Assembly: GCF_039544105.1 (NCBI RefSeq)
Contig: NZ_BAABLA010000002.1
Length of the DNA: 64,000 nt
Source of the DNA: Haloechinothrix_A salitolerans
GTDB taxonomy: Bacteria > Actinomycetota > Actinomycetes > Mycobacteriales > Pseudonocardiaceae
Reading direction: 5' to 3' (one strand)
The notes beneath the pieces are model-generated. The model was given only the letters and a program-made list of their open reading frames with translations, ran no database searches and was not told the origin of the DNA. The translations under genes and the position numbers were made by a program. Position 1 is the stretch's first letter; each line of letters begins with the position of its first letter. Shown here in pieces: positions 15,418 through 24,404 of the stretch.

Positions 15418-16833
15418 ATGCGGTACGACCTAGCGGTGATCGGATCGGGCGGCGGTGCGTTCGCCGCGGCGATCGCCGCGCGCAACAAGGACCGCTCCGT
15501 GGTGATGATCGAGCGCGACACCGTGGGTGGGACGTGTGTGAACACCGGCTGCATCCCGTCGAAGGCGTTGCTGGCTGCCGCCGAGGCGCGGCATACAGCC
15601 TTGTCGGCTGAGCGTTTTCCGGGTATCAGGGCCGGTGCGGATGAGGTGGCGTTCGCCGAGTTGATCGCGGGCAAGGCGGGACTGGTGGCCGACATGCAGG
15701 CCGAGAAGTATGTCGACCTGGCCGCGGAGTACGGCTGGGAGATCCTGCGAGGGCAGGCATACTTCACCGACGGTCCGGCACTAGAGGTCACCCTCACCGA
15801 CGGCGGCACCACCCGAGTGGACGCCGAGCACTATCTCGTCGCCACCGGCTCCGTGCCATGGGCACCCCCGATCGAGGGATTGGACGACGTCGGCTACCTG
15901 ACCTCGACCACCGCCATGGAACTGCCCGCGCTGCCCGAGTCGATGCTGGTGATCGGGGGAAACTACATCGGGCTGGAGCAGAGTCAACTCTTCGCCCGTC
16001 TCGGCGTGCGGGTCACAGTGGTGGAGATGGAAAACCGGCTGGCCCCCGGTGAAGAACCAGAAGTTTCCGAGGGCATCGAGCGCGTCTTCGCTGACGAGGG
16101 CATCACCGTACACACCGGCGCCACCGTGACTGCTGCCCACCGCGCCGACGGGCAGATCATCACCGCGCTCCGCCGAGGTGATGGCACCTTGGTCGAACTG
16201 CGTGCCGACGAGCTGCTGGTGGCCACCGGACGTAAACCGGCCACCGACGGGCTGAACTTGGCCGCGGTCGGCGTCAAGACCGGCGCCCACGGCGAGATCA
16301 TGATCGACGAGCACCTACGAACCGCCAACGCCCGGATCTGGGCAGCCGGGGATGTCACCGGACACCCCCAGTTCGTCTACGTCGCTGGCGCGCACGGCGC
16401 CCTGGTCGCCGACAACGCCTTCGACGGCGCCGACCGCACCCTGGACTACCACCACCTCCCCCGGGTGACCTTCACCAGTCCGACCATCGCCGCCGCGGGG
16501 CTGACCGATACTCAAGCCGTCGAGCAGGGCCATCGTTGTGAAAGCCGCGTCCTGCCCCTCGAGTACGTTCCCCGCGCGCTGATCAACCGTGACACCCGCG
16601 GGCTGATCAAACTCGTCGCCGACCGAGACACCGGGCAGTTGCTGGGTGCCCACGCGCTCGCCGACGGTGCCGGCGATGCCATCGCCACCGCCGTCTACGC
16701 CCTGGCCAACCACATGACCGTGCGGCAGCTAGCCGACCTGTGGTGCCCGTACTTGACCATGGCCGAAGGAATCAAGCTCGCAGCCCAGACCTTCACTCGC
16801 GACGTGTCCAAACTGTCCTGCTGCGCATCCTGA
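15418..16833 (+). CDS. merA: Mercuric reductase
   Basis: A 471-residue flavoprotein disulfide reductase. FAD motif GSGGGAFAAA at the N-terminus, redox pair in GTCVNTGC (C40, C45), NAD(P)H motif VIGGNYIGLEQSQ near 180, and the C-terminal vicinal cysteines SCCAS (C468, C469) that bind Hg(II) and mark MerA within the family. It lacks the N-terminal HMA domain found in many Gram-negative MerA proteins. Reduces Hg(II) to volatile Hg(0) using NADPH in the cytosol. GGGAG ribosome site; 30 bases after arsR, 33 bases before merB. Confidence 0.96.
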   Translation: MRYDLAVIGSGGGAFAAAIAARNKDRSVVMIERDTVGGTCVNTGCIPSKALLAAAEARHTALSAERFPGIRAGADEVAFAELIAGKAGLVADMQAEKYVDLAAEYGWEILRGQAYFTDGPALEVTLTDGGTTRVDAEHYLVATGSVPWAPPIEGLDDVGYLTSTTAMELPALPESMLVIGGNYIGLEQSQLFARLGVRVTVVEMENRLAPGEEPEVSEGIERVFADEGITVHTGATVTAAHRADGQIITALRRGDGTLVELRADELLVATGRKPATDGLNLAAVGVKTGAHGEIMIDEHLRTANARIWAAGDVTGHPQFVYVAGAHGALVADNAFDGADRTLDYHHLPRVTFTSPTIAAAGLTDTQAVEQGHRCESRVLPLEYVPRALINRDTRGLIKLVADRDTGQLLGAHALADGAGDAIATAVYALANHMTVRQLADLWCPYLTMAEGIKLAAQTFTRDVSKLSCCAS

Positions 16834-16866
16834 CACCACCACACGACGATCTCGAGAGAAGCCGTG

Positions 16867-17511
16867 ATGACCGAGTCTCCGAACCTGGAACTGAACAAAG
16901 CGACCGCAGCCGCCGCGCTGACCGAGGCCGCGCGCCACCTGCACCTTACGGTGCTCACAACCTTCGCCGAAACTGGCCGTGCGCCGACCCGCGCCAACCT
17001 CATTCGTGCAGCCGACGACAACGGCATCGTGGCCGACGACGCGTTGAACGAGCTGGCCGCCCGGGACGTCGTCGTCTTCAATGACGAGGGCGAGATCCGT
17101 GCCGCCTACCCCTTCTCTCCGATCCCAACGGCGATCCGGGTGAGCTGGGATGGCGGACCCACCGTGTATTCCATGTGTGCCGTTGACGCACTGGGCATCT
17201 CAGCGATGCTCGACCGGCCGGTCACCATCATGGCTACCGAGCCCGACACCGAAGCCACTGTGACGGTCCGTGTCGACGGCGACAAAGCCCATTGGATACC
17301 AGAATCGGCGGTGGTGTTCGCCGGTGCGACCGACGACGAATGCTGCCTCTCGGTCGACAGCACCTGCGGACACATCAATTTCTTCACCACGGCCGAAGCC
17401 GCACACACCTGGGCGGCGGACCACCCCGAGGTATCCGGCGTCGTGCTGAACCAAACCAATGCACTCGCGTGCGGCGTAGCCGAGTTCGCGTCGCTCATGC
17501 ACACTGCCTAG
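16867..17511 (+). CDS. merB: Organomercurial lyase
   Basis: A 214-residue MerB. The catalytic cysteine and acid lie in MCAVDALG (C104, D107) and the second cysteine in STCGHINFF (C167), matching the Cys-Asp-Cys triad of characterised MerB. It cleaves the C-Hg bond of organomercurials by protonolysis and passes Hg(II) to MerA. A GTG immediately before the ATG is an alternative start. With arsR and merA it forms a broad-spectrum mercury operon; no dedicated mercury uptake gene (merT/P/C) is visible nearby. Confidence 0.95.
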   Translation: MTESPNLELNKATAAAALTEAARHLHLTVLTTFAETGRAPTRANLIRAADDNGIVADDALNELAARDVVVFNDEGEIRAAYPFSPIPTAIRVSWDGGPTVYSMCAVDALGISAMLDRPVTIMATEPDTEATVTVRVDGDKAHWIPESAVVFAGATDDECCLSVDSTCGHINFFTTAEAAHTWAADHPEVSGVVLNQTNALACGVAEFASLMHTA

Positions 17512-17576
17512 CACTCAGGACGGGATCACGTCGAAGGGGCTCGCCAAGCTCTCGGCTCGATGTCGCCTCGGCTCGC

Positions 17577-17609
17577 GGCGTGGCCCGGACCCGAAGACCG
17601 CGCCACGCC
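17577..17609 (+). terminator. Possible hairpin terminator after merB
   Basis: Eight-base arms GGCGTGGC / GCCACGCC with a 17-base loop, 65 bases after the merB stop. No T-run follows, as is common in high-GC actinobacteria. Moderate support only. Confidence 0.35.
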
Positions 17610-17795
17610 TCAACTTGGCGCGCTTCTCGGACTTGTTGCTCAGCTGGTCTCCTCGTTTCCATCGCGGTCACGACCACACCAAGTTCACTGGAGTAAGGAA
17701 GGCCTCGTGCTGTCATCCGGATGACAGTCCAAGTCGTGGCTGCCACTACTGGTGGTGAAATCGGAGTATTCGTCCACGAGGGAAGGCTGATACCG

Positions 17796-18134
17796 GTGGC
17801 TACAACTGGCGACGAGCACGACGACACGCCGACAGTCGTCGAGATCTACTGGCGGCAAGGGTGCCCGTTTTGCATGATGCTGCGCGCCCGCCTCAAACCG
17901 ACCGGGCTGCCACTTCGCGAAGTCAATATCTGGGAGGACCCGGACGCGGCCGCGCGGGTTCGTGCGGTGGCCGACGGCAACGAGACCGTGCCTACGGTGT
18001 TCATCGGCGAGCACGCGATGGTCAACCCAACCGCTAATCGGGTAATGGCAGCCGTGCGCGACCACGCGCCGCATCTGCTACCCACGCGGGAACGATCCGC
18101 GAGGTGGCGTCGGTTCTTTCCCCAACTCCGCTGA
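17796..18134 (+). CDS. Mycoredoxin/glutaredoxin-like protein
   Basis: A 112-residue thioredoxin-fold protein with IYWRQGCPFCMML (CPFC) near residue 22 and a TVPTVFIGEHAMVNP cis-proline segment. The motif and size match actinobacterial mycoredoxins/NrdH-like redoxins that use mycothiol or thioredoxin reductase. The frame is open back to 17721, but the GTG at 17796 has a GGGAAGG site 9 bases upstream. It follows the mercury operon; a role in thiol repair during mercury stress is plausible but not shown. A basic tail (RERSARWRRFFPQLR) ends the protein. Confidence 0.85.
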   Translation: MATTGDEHDDTPTVVEIYWRQGCPFCMMLRARLKPTGLPLREVNIWEDPDAAARVRAVADGNETVPTVFIGEHAMVNPTANRVMAAVRDHAPHLLPTRERSARWRRFFPQLR

Positions 18135-18310
18135 CGGAGCGGACAGCCGCTTACGGCAAGTCGCCCGGATAGCTACAGGAATCAAAGTGCTGTGTCAGCG
18201 ACCGGACAATTCCGTTGACACGCGCCGGTAGCCGCACTGTTGTCCAGATCCATACGAATTCCGCGCCCGATGATTGTGGAGTGACCCTCTTCCTATGGCC
18301 AATTCGGACA

Positions 18311-19129
18311 TTATTCTCGGGGCCCGAGCTGCGGGAGGTGGGCGATCACCCTGCGCAGCGGCAGTGGCAGGCTCCTGCCGGGGCGTGCCCATGCCGCCAG
18401 GGTGCGCTCGGCGTCCGACACATGCTCAGGTTCGACGTCCGGTAGGTACAAGCTGTCGATGAGCACACTCGCCTCGGCGGGATCGGAGATCTCCCGCCGG
18501 AACACCCGACGCTCGTCAGCGTCGACGACGAGCGCGTGCTCGCGCAAGACGTCCGCCAGTCCATCGAGTGCGTGCGGGTTCGGCCAGGGCTGAGTTAGAA
18601 CACCGAGCGCGCGCATGAGCCGCCACCACATGAACGCACCTCGGCGGGGTCCGCCCAACGACGCTGGGACAAGCGCGACGATCCGGCCGCCTGGCCGGAG
18701 TACCCGCACGACTTCTCGCAATACGTCATCCAGCGGGGTAAGAACCTGCAAGCTCATCGCGGCACACACGTCGGCGACCGAGCCATCGGCGAGCGGCAGG
18801 CGACCGGCGCGTGCCCGTACCAGCGGGCCACGCCCTGTCGTTTGTGCGAGGACGAGTTCCCCGGCGGAGGCATCGACCCCGAGCCAACGCGAGGCCGCGA
18901 GCAGCGGCTGGGTGGGCGCGGAGCCACAGGCGAGGTCAAGCACCGGCCCCTCGCTGCCGGTGAGCGGTCCGGCCAGCCACTGGTAAGGCGTGTCCCCGCC
19001 GCCGCTGGTCGCGGCGGCGAGCACCTGTTCGGTGATGCCTGGCCGATCGTCGTGGAAGTCGTCGAGGTAGCGCGACCAGTCGGGTCGGGCGCGGCGAGCG
19101 GATTCAGAACGTGATGACGTGGAAGCCAT
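18311..19129 (-). CDS. SAM-dependent methyltransferase (type 11-like)
   Basis: A ~272-residue methyltransferase: motif I VLDLACGSAPTQPLL, then LGVDASAGEL and LPLADGSVADVCAAMSLQVLTPLDDVLREVVRVLRPGG, the classic ubiE/type-11 pattern. The N-terminal region and start are uncertain: ATG 19129 lies inside the 3' end of the DsrE-like gene (26-base overlap), implying coupling. Stop is TAA, unusual among its neighbours. Substrate unknown. Confidence 0.85.
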   Translation of the reverse strand: MASTSSRSESARRARPDWSRYLDDFHDDRPGITEQVLAAATSGGGDTPYQWLAGPLTGSEGPVLDLACGSAPTQPLLAASRWLGVDASAGELVLAQTTGRGPLVRARAGRLPLADGSVADVCAAMSLQVLTPLDDVLREVVRVLRPGGRIVALVPASLGGPRRGAFMWWRLMRALGVLTQPWPNPHALDGLADVLREHALVVDADERRVFRREISDPAEASVLIDSLYLPDVEPEHVSDAERTLAAWARPGRSLPLPLRRVIAHLPQLGPRE

Positions 19130-19460
19130 CGTTGACGAGACCCCGAATGCTGGGGTGACCCTCGTACTCGTGGAGCAGATGCACGTCGGCTTCCTTGACG
19201 GACGCTTCGGCGTGGAACGCCCCGGCGCAGAACCCGCACGCACCGGCCACCACATCGCGGACGGCCTCGTACAGCTTGTGGGACTTGTGCCCGGGGTCCG
19301 ACAGGATGCCGGGCCACTGGGTACCCGCCCCGTCGAAGATCAGCCGCACCTCGTCACCGGCATCCTTGAACTCCTTGGTAGCGACGAGCGCGTTCACCGC
19401 CCGGCCAAGATCACCATGCGTTTCGACGTCGGCGAGCACCACTATCGCTGCCTTCGACAT
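19104..19460 (-). CDS. DsrE/DsrF-like sulfur-relay-fold protein
   Basis: A 118-residue protein with the DsrE fold: N-terminal strand SKAAIVVLADVETHGDLGRAVNAL, a central GDEVRLIFDGAGTQW, and two cysteines in AGACGFCAGAF. DsrE-type proteins can carry sulfur on a conserved cysteine, but many family members are uncharacterised, so that role is not asserted. Very strong ribosome site (AAGGAGGG). It is the first gene of a pair with the methyltransferase. Confidence 0.8.
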   Translation of the reverse strand: MSKAAIVVLADVETHGDLGRAVNALVATKEFKDAGDEVRLIFDGAGTQWPGILSDPGHKSHKLYEAVRDVVAGACGFCAGAFHAEASVKEADVHLLHEYEGHPSIRGLVNDGFHVITF

Positions 19461-19574
19461 GATTGTTCATCCCTCCTTGGTGAGAGTTCTTGAACCAGGA
19501 GGTACCCACTACGACTCCGCTCACTACCGAACTGTCAGCGGGCCGACACTCACCTGACCTTCTCCGGCCGCGCC

Positions 19575-21722
19575 CTACGCGACCGCGGTCTCCTCCGCAT
19601 CCGCGTCAACGACGCGGAACCGGTTCGTGGACTCCTTGGTGAACTCCAAGAACCGCGAGAGCGGCCCGTCATGAGTCAGGTGGAGCTCGTGCATGGCCCT
19701 GGTGCAGGCGATGTAGAGCATGCACCTATCCATGTCGTTCGCATAGTTCGTGTCGTCCACATCCGGGACGATCACGACGTCGAACTCCAGGCCCTTGGCG
19801 ATGTGGGCTGAGGTGATGATGACGCCAGCGGCGAACGCCGTGCTGTCGTAGTCGAGGAAGGTCAGCTCGACACCGGCATCTGACAAGGCGCGATGCAGGG
19901 CTTTCGCCTGCGCGACGGTCTTGCAGACAATGCCGAGGGAGCGATGGTCGCTGTGCCCGTGCCGCTCGACGAGTTTCCGGATGTGCGTCTCCTGCTCCCG
20001 CTGATCCGCGCAGGCGACGACCTGGGGTGGCAGCCCATGGCGCTCAATCGGCACGAGCTTGTCATTCCGGGAAATATTCTGGGCGAAATCCGTGATCTCG
20101 GTCGTTGACCGGTAACTCTTGCACAATTCAAGGCAGTCGGCGTCCGGAAATATACTGTGAATTGTGGCCAGCGACGAAGAACTGAACGGATTAACCGACT
20201 GGTTGGCGTCTCCGAGAATCGTCATCTGACAGGAGAACAACTCGCGCAGCACGGCGTACTGGATGGGCGTGTAGTCCTGCATCTCGTCGACAAGGAGGTG
20301 ACGTATGTGGCTGAAGTTCTCCTGCCGGGCCGTCCTGATCATGGTGTAGATCAGTGGGAACACATCGGCGTACTCGATCTTTTTCTTACCGAGCGGCTTG
20401 AACATGCCGCGGCGGGCTGGGTCCTGCTGATAGAACGCCTTGTAGATCGCGAACGAGTCCTTATAGGGAAACATCGCGCGGACCTGCTTGCGGACGCTGG
20501 TGGTGTCGGCGGCGGACCACTTTCCGCCCTTGTCCCTCACCTCGTTCTTAAGCAGATGAACAGCGGTATTGGCCACGTGGTCGAGCCGCGTGAAGACCGG
20601 CAGGTCCCGTGAATCGTTGAACATGTCCACGACCCAGTCGACGGAAAGCCGCTTGCTCTTCTGCTCGATCTCCCCGGGAGCGAATTCCTCGTCCGCACGC
20701 GAGGTGACCCATTCATCAAGTTCGGTGACGAACTCGGACGTCGCCTTGTAGCGCATGCGCTCGGCCGACGCTTCGTCGACCTGGTCAAGCAGCTTGACCA
20801 CCTGTTCGCTGAACGTCTCGTAATCCGTGACCTTCGCGAGGTACTTGCTGGCGATCTTGTTGAAGTCGATCTCCGCGACCTTCTCCTCCCCTAACTCGGG
20901 AAGCACGTCGGCGATGTAGTCGCCAAAGACCTTGTTTGGAGACAGGATCATGACGTTGTCGGACGAGAGGGTGTCCTTGAAGCGGTACAGCAGGAAGGCC
21001 ACCCTGTGCAGGGCGATCGACGTCTTTCCGGAGCCCGCCACACCCTGCAGGATCAGCACCCGCGCTGTCTCGTTGCGAATCACAGCGTTCTGTTCCCGCT
21101 GGATGGTCGCGACGATGTTCTTCATCCTGTCATCGGCGGACTGGCTGAGTTCCTGCTGCAGCACCTCGTCACCGATGTTGAGGGAGGTGTCGAACATGTA
21201 CTTCAGGCGCCCGCCCTCGATCTTGTACTGGCGTTTGCCCGTGATGTCGCCATGGGTGGTGCCCTTGGGGGTATCGAAGAACGCTTCTCCCGACTCGAAG
21301 TCGTAGAAGAGACTGGACACCGGGGCCCGCCAGTCGTGGATGACGATCTCCTGGGTCTCGGGATCCGAGAAGTTGTGGATGCCGATGTAGTACGGCGTGG
21401 CATCAGCGTCACCGTTCGCGTGGAAGTCGACGCGCCCGAAGTAGGGCGACTCCAGCAGCCGCTCAATACGCTTCTGAAGCATCACCGCGTGCTCAGCCAA
21501 GCGGACGGACATGTCCACCTCGCCGCGGTAGTTCGCCTTCTCGGCGAAGTCCATGTCACGCAGGTTGTCCCACAGATGCTTCTTCCGCTCGTCGATGGTC
21601 CGGGTGGACTTGTCGATGTCGCCGGTGAGACGCTCCAGTTCCATTGTCAGCAACCGCAGCGTCTCGGCCAGATGCTGGCGCTCGTGTTCTTCGTCTCGCG
21701 TCCGCGCGTCCGTCAATGCCAT
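19575..21722 (-). CDS. helD: HelD-like RNA-polymerase-associated helicase (UvrD/Rep superfamily)
   Basis: A 715-residue SF1-type ATPase. N-terminal coiled coil (residues about 10-100), Walker A GVAGSGKT at 227-234, DEMQDYT (motif II) near 480, GDANQSVN, SYRST, and C-terminal SAHIAKGLEFD plus YIACTRA motifs. This domain order with the N-terminal coiled-coil arm is HelD, which binds RNA polymerase and removes it from DNA; some actinobacterial homologues (HelR) protect against rifamycins. The composition is richer in Lys and Asn than the flanking genes. It is divergent from a MerR gene across a dyad at 21745-21764. No rifamycin-associated element was recognised upstream. Confidence 0.92.
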   Translation of the reverse strand: MALTDARTRDEEHERQHLAETLRLLTMELERLTGDIDKSTRTIDERKKHLWDNLRDMDFAEKANYRGEVDMSVRLAEHAVMLQKRIERLLESPYFGRVDFHANGDADATPYYIGIHNFSDPETQEIVIHDWRAPVSSLFYDFESGEAFFDTPKGTTHGDITGKRQYKIEGGRLKYMFDTSLNIGDEVLQQELSQSADDRMKNIVATIQREQNAVIRNETARVLILQGVAGSGKTSIALHRVAFLLYRFKDTLSSDNVMILSPNKVFGDYIADVLPELGEEKVAEIDFNKIASKYLAKVTDYETFSEQVVKLLDQVDEASAERMRYKATSEFVTELDEWVTSRADEEFAPGEIEQKSKRLSVDWVVDMFNDSRDLPVFTRLDHVANTAVHLLKNEVRDKGGKWSAADTTSVRKQVRAMFPYKDSFAIYKAFYQQDPARRGMFKPLGKKKIEYADVFPLIYTMIRTARQENFSHIRHLLVDEMQDYTPIQYAVLRELFSCQMTILGDANQSVNPFSSSSLATIHSIFPDADCLELCKSYRSTTEITDFAQNISRNDKLVPIERHGLPPQVVACADQREQETHIRKLVERHGHSDHRSLGIVCKTVAQAKALHRALSDAGVELTFLDYDSTAFAAGVIITSAHIAKGLEFDVVIVPDVDDTNYANDMDRCMLYIACTRAMHELHLTHDGPLSRFLEFTKESTNRFRVVDADAEETAVA

Positions 21723-21744
21723 CTCCGGGGTTTCCGTGAAGAAC

Positions 21745-21764
21745 CTACCGTCACGTTAGGGTAG
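21745..21764. promoter_or_regulatory. Dyad between helD and the divergent MerR gene
   Basis: Inverted arms CTACC and GGTAG separated by 10 bases, 23 bases before the helD start and about 95 bases before the merR start. MerR proteins bind dyads of this size inside overlong promoter spacers. That it is bound by the adjacent regulator is inferred. Confidence 0.5.
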
Positions 21765-21858
21765 AGTAGCGAGCCATCGCGGTGACCGGCCGGTGGTTTC
21801 GGCGGGCGGGGCGCCCAGAGGCGCGCCTCAGCGGCGTCGAGTGAGGTGGTGTGTAGAC

Positions 21859-22257
21859 GTGGCCGAACGGATGCAGATAGGCGAGGTCGCCGAGCGGACC
21901 GGGTTGTCCCTGCGCACCATCCGGTATTACGAGGAAGTCGGGCTCGTGACCCCGAGCGCGCGCAGCCAAGGCGGGTTCCGGTTGTATGACGAGTCCGACG
22001 TGGCGCGACTAACGCTGGTCAAGCAGATGAAACCACTCGGATTCCATCTGGAGGAGATGCGCGAGCTACTGGCCGCGATCAACCCGGGCAGCGAGTCATC
22101 CCATGCCAGCGAGGCAGAGCGGCTGGCGCGGTTGCGCGAGTTCGCCGCGACCGCCGAGCAGCGTTGCGCTGAGTTGCGCGCCCGGCTGTCGGCCGCCGAG
22201 GGATTCGCCGCGATGCTACGGATGCAGATCACCGAGTCCAGCACTCCCACCGGCTGA
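21859..22257 (+). CDS. MerR-family transcriptional regulator
   Basis: A ~132-residue regulator. Winged helix MQIGEVAERTGLSLRTIRYYEEVGLVTPSARS with the QGGFRLYDESDV wing, followed by a long helix (ERLARLREFAATAEQRCAELRARLSAAEGFAAML). Only one cysteine in the effector part, so a metal sensor is not indicated. The GTG at 21859 is favoured; ATG 21871 is an alternative. Divergent from helD and upstream of the MFS gene, either of which could be its target. Confidence 0.86.
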   Translation: MAERMQIGEVAERTGLSLRTIRYYEEVGLVTPSARSQGGFRLYDESDVARLTLVKQMKPLGFHLEEMRELLAAINPGSESSHASEAERLARLREFAATAEQRCAELRARLSAAEGFAAMLRMQITESSTPTG

Positions 22258-22382
22258 CTGATACCCTCACGCGAGGGGAGACTTTCCGGTCGCGAGCCTG
22301 CTCACCGAACACGACTGAGCTCAGTGGCCTGACGTCACAGCGCGGTCAGTGCCGATCGCGATCGATACTGAGGGAGCCTGTT

Positions 22383-23645
22383 CTGACTTCGTCGCTGTCC
22401 CGTGCCCGCCCGCGTGCGGCATCCGGGTTCTACGGCTGGCATATCGTCGGCTGGTGCGCGGTGCTCGTCGCGGCGACCGCGCCGGGTCAGACCGCGGCCG
22501 TGTCAGTGTTCATCGATCCGATGATCGCCGAGCTCGGCATCAGCCGGTCCGCCGTCTCTCTCGCCTACCTCGTCGGCACACTGTCCGGAGCGGCGGCGAT
22601 GCCGTTCGTCGGGCGCGCGCTCGACCGTTACGGCGCTCGGCGGGTCATGGTCTGTGTCGCGGCGGTGTTCGCGGTCGCCTTGTTCGGCCTGTCGGCCGTC
22701 AGCGGCATCGTGGGACTGACCGCCGGGTTCGTCGTCATCCGCATGGCGGGCCAAGGCGCGCTGAATCTGGCTGCCACCACCGTTGTCGCCCTGTGGTTCC
22801 ATCGCCGTCGCGGCACCGCCATCGGCATCGTCGGCGCCATCGGGGCGTCCGCGATCTCCCTCGCCCCGGTCCTGCTCGAACGACTCATCGCGCACTGGGG
22901 TTGGCGCACCACATGGCTCGCCGAGGGCGTGTTCGTCGCCGTCGTCGTCATTCCCATCGTGTGGTTCGCCATCCGTGACCGGCCCGCCGACCTCGGCCAG
23001 CGCCCGGACGGCGTCGGCGACGAGCCTGACACGGCCGCGGCGGATGGCTGGGGCATGACCCGGGCCGCCGCGCTGCGCACCCCGTTCTTCTGGGTGCTCA
23101 CCGCCATGGTCGCCAGCATCTGGATGCTCGTCACCGGCATCAATTTCCACCAGATCAGCCTGCTCACCGCGCAGGGTCTGACCACGGTCGAAGCCGCGGG
23201 CAACTTCATCCCGCAAACCATCGCCAACCTCGCCGCCACCTTCGCGGCGGGCTACCTGACCGACCGCATCGGCGCCCGCTATCTCATCCTCGCGAGCATG
23301 GCTACCCTGGCCGCCGCGCTCGCGATCGGCACGTCCGTCACCAGCGGCATGGTCGCGATCGCCTTCGGCGCACTCGTCGGCACCGCGGGCGGTGCCGTCC
23401 GCGGCTTCGAGGCGGCCACGTTCACGCACCACTTCGGCACCCGCCACATCGGCGCCATTCGCGGGGTCGTCACCGCCATCAGCGTCGCCGCCTCCGCCTT
23501 CGGCCCGCTGTTGTTCGCCACGATCCACGACGTCACCGATAGCTACGCCCCCGCACTACTCGGCGCGCTCGCGTTCCCGGCGGCCGTGATGGTCGCGGCC
23601 ATCGTCGTCCCCGCCCCTTCCAAGCAGACAGAGGTCATACGATGA
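22383..23645 (+). CDS. MFS transporter
   Basis: A ~400-residue major facilitator permease with about 12 helices. The signature GRALDRYGARRVMV after helix 2 and YLTDRIGARYLIL after helix 8 mark the two six-helix halves. Coding pattern continues upstream of the first standard start (GTG 22461) and includes the beginning of helix 1 (GFYGWHIVGWCAVLVAA), which a functional protein needs. The only start-like codon there with a ribosome site is a CTG at 22383, 6 bases after GGGAG. I use it, with 22461 as the conservative alternative. The 3' end overlaps the next gene by 4 bases. Substrate unknown. Confidence 0.82.
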   Translation: MTSSLSRARPRAASGFYGWHIVGWCAVLVAATAPGQTAAVSVFIDPMIAELGISRSAVSLAYLVGTLSGAAAMPFVGRALDRYGARRVMVCVAAVFAVALFGLSAVSGIVGLTAGFVVIRMAGQGALNLAATTVVALWFHRRRGTAIGIVGAIGASAISLAPVLLERLIAHWGWRTTWLAEGVFVAVVVIPIVWFAIRDRPADLGQRPDGVGDEPDTAAADGWGMTRAAALRTPFFWVLTAMVASIWMLVTGINFHQISLLTAQGLTTVEAAGNFIPQTIANLAATFAAGYLTDRIGARYLILASMATLAAALAIGTSVTSGMVAIAFGALVGTAGGAVRGFEAATFTHHFGTRHIGAIRGVVTAISVAASAFGPLLFATIHDVTDSYAPALLGALAFPAAVMVAAIVVPAPSKQTEVIR

Positions 23646-24361
23646 AACGGTTCGAAGAACTCGACTGGCGCCGGACCCCGATGGGCGAACTGACGCTGCG
23701 TCGTCGCTGGGACCCCACAGTCAATACCGAGGTCTACGAGATCAAACTCGACGACGAGTTCCTCATGTCCAGCTTATTCACGAGCGCCGAAGAAGAGATC
23801 GCCCACCGCGCGCTCGCCGCATTGCCAGGCACCGACCTCGACATCGCCGTCGGCGGACTCGGACTCGGCTACACGGCACAAGCCGTCCTCGCCAGCGACC
23901 GAGTACGGTCCTTGCTCGTCATCGACACACTCAGCGAGGTCATCGACTGGCACCAACGCGGTCTCATCCCCGCGGGCGAGCAACTCGCGGCTGATACCCG
24001 TTGCACCCTCCGCCATGGCGACTTCTTCGCCCTCAACCACTCCCCCGCGGGACTCGACTCCGACCAACCAGGCAGGCAGTTCCACGCCATCGTCGTCGAC
24101 ATCGACCACTCACCGCGGCACCTGCTCGATCCCGCGCACGCCGACTTCTACACGCCAGGCGGCCTTCAGCGCCTCGCCACGCACCTGCATCCCGGGGGCG
24201 TGTTCACGCTGTGGTCCAACGACCCACCCGACGAGGAGTTCACCACCCATCTCCAGCACGACTTCATTGACGTGTGCGCTGACGTCGTCACATTCGACAA
24301 CCCGTTGCAACAGCGCTCCGCCACCGCAACCGTCTACCTGGCGAAGACGCCGGTGCCGTGA
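23642..24361 (+). CDS. Spermidine-synthase-like methyltransferase-fold protein
   Basis: A 239-residue Rossmann-fold protein with LDIAVGGLGLGYTAQAVL (motif I), LLVIDTLSEVIDWH, and FHAIVVDIDHSPRHLLDP. The pattern is that of polyamine-synthase-like proteins, but the DD(D/E) aminopropyl-transfer signature is altered (VDIDHSP), so spermidine synthesis should not be assumed. ATGA-coupled to the MFS gene, which suggests that the transporter handles its product or substrate. Confidence 0.8.
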   Translation: MKRFEELDWRRTPMGELTLRRRWDPTVNTEVYEIKLDDEFLMSSLFTSAEEEIAHRALAALPGTDLDIAVGGLGLGYTAQAVLASDRVRSLLVIDTLSEVIDWHQRGLIPAGEQLAADTRCTLRHGDFFALNHSPAGLDSDQPGRQFHAIVVDIDHSPRHLLDPAHADFYTPGGLQRLATHLHPGGVFTLWSNDPPDEEFTTHLQHDFIDVCADVVTFDNPLQQRSATATVYLAKTPVP

Positions 24362-24404
24362 CCCGAGCACGACAGGCGGCTCCTCGGGAGATCAAACGTT
24401 TCTG

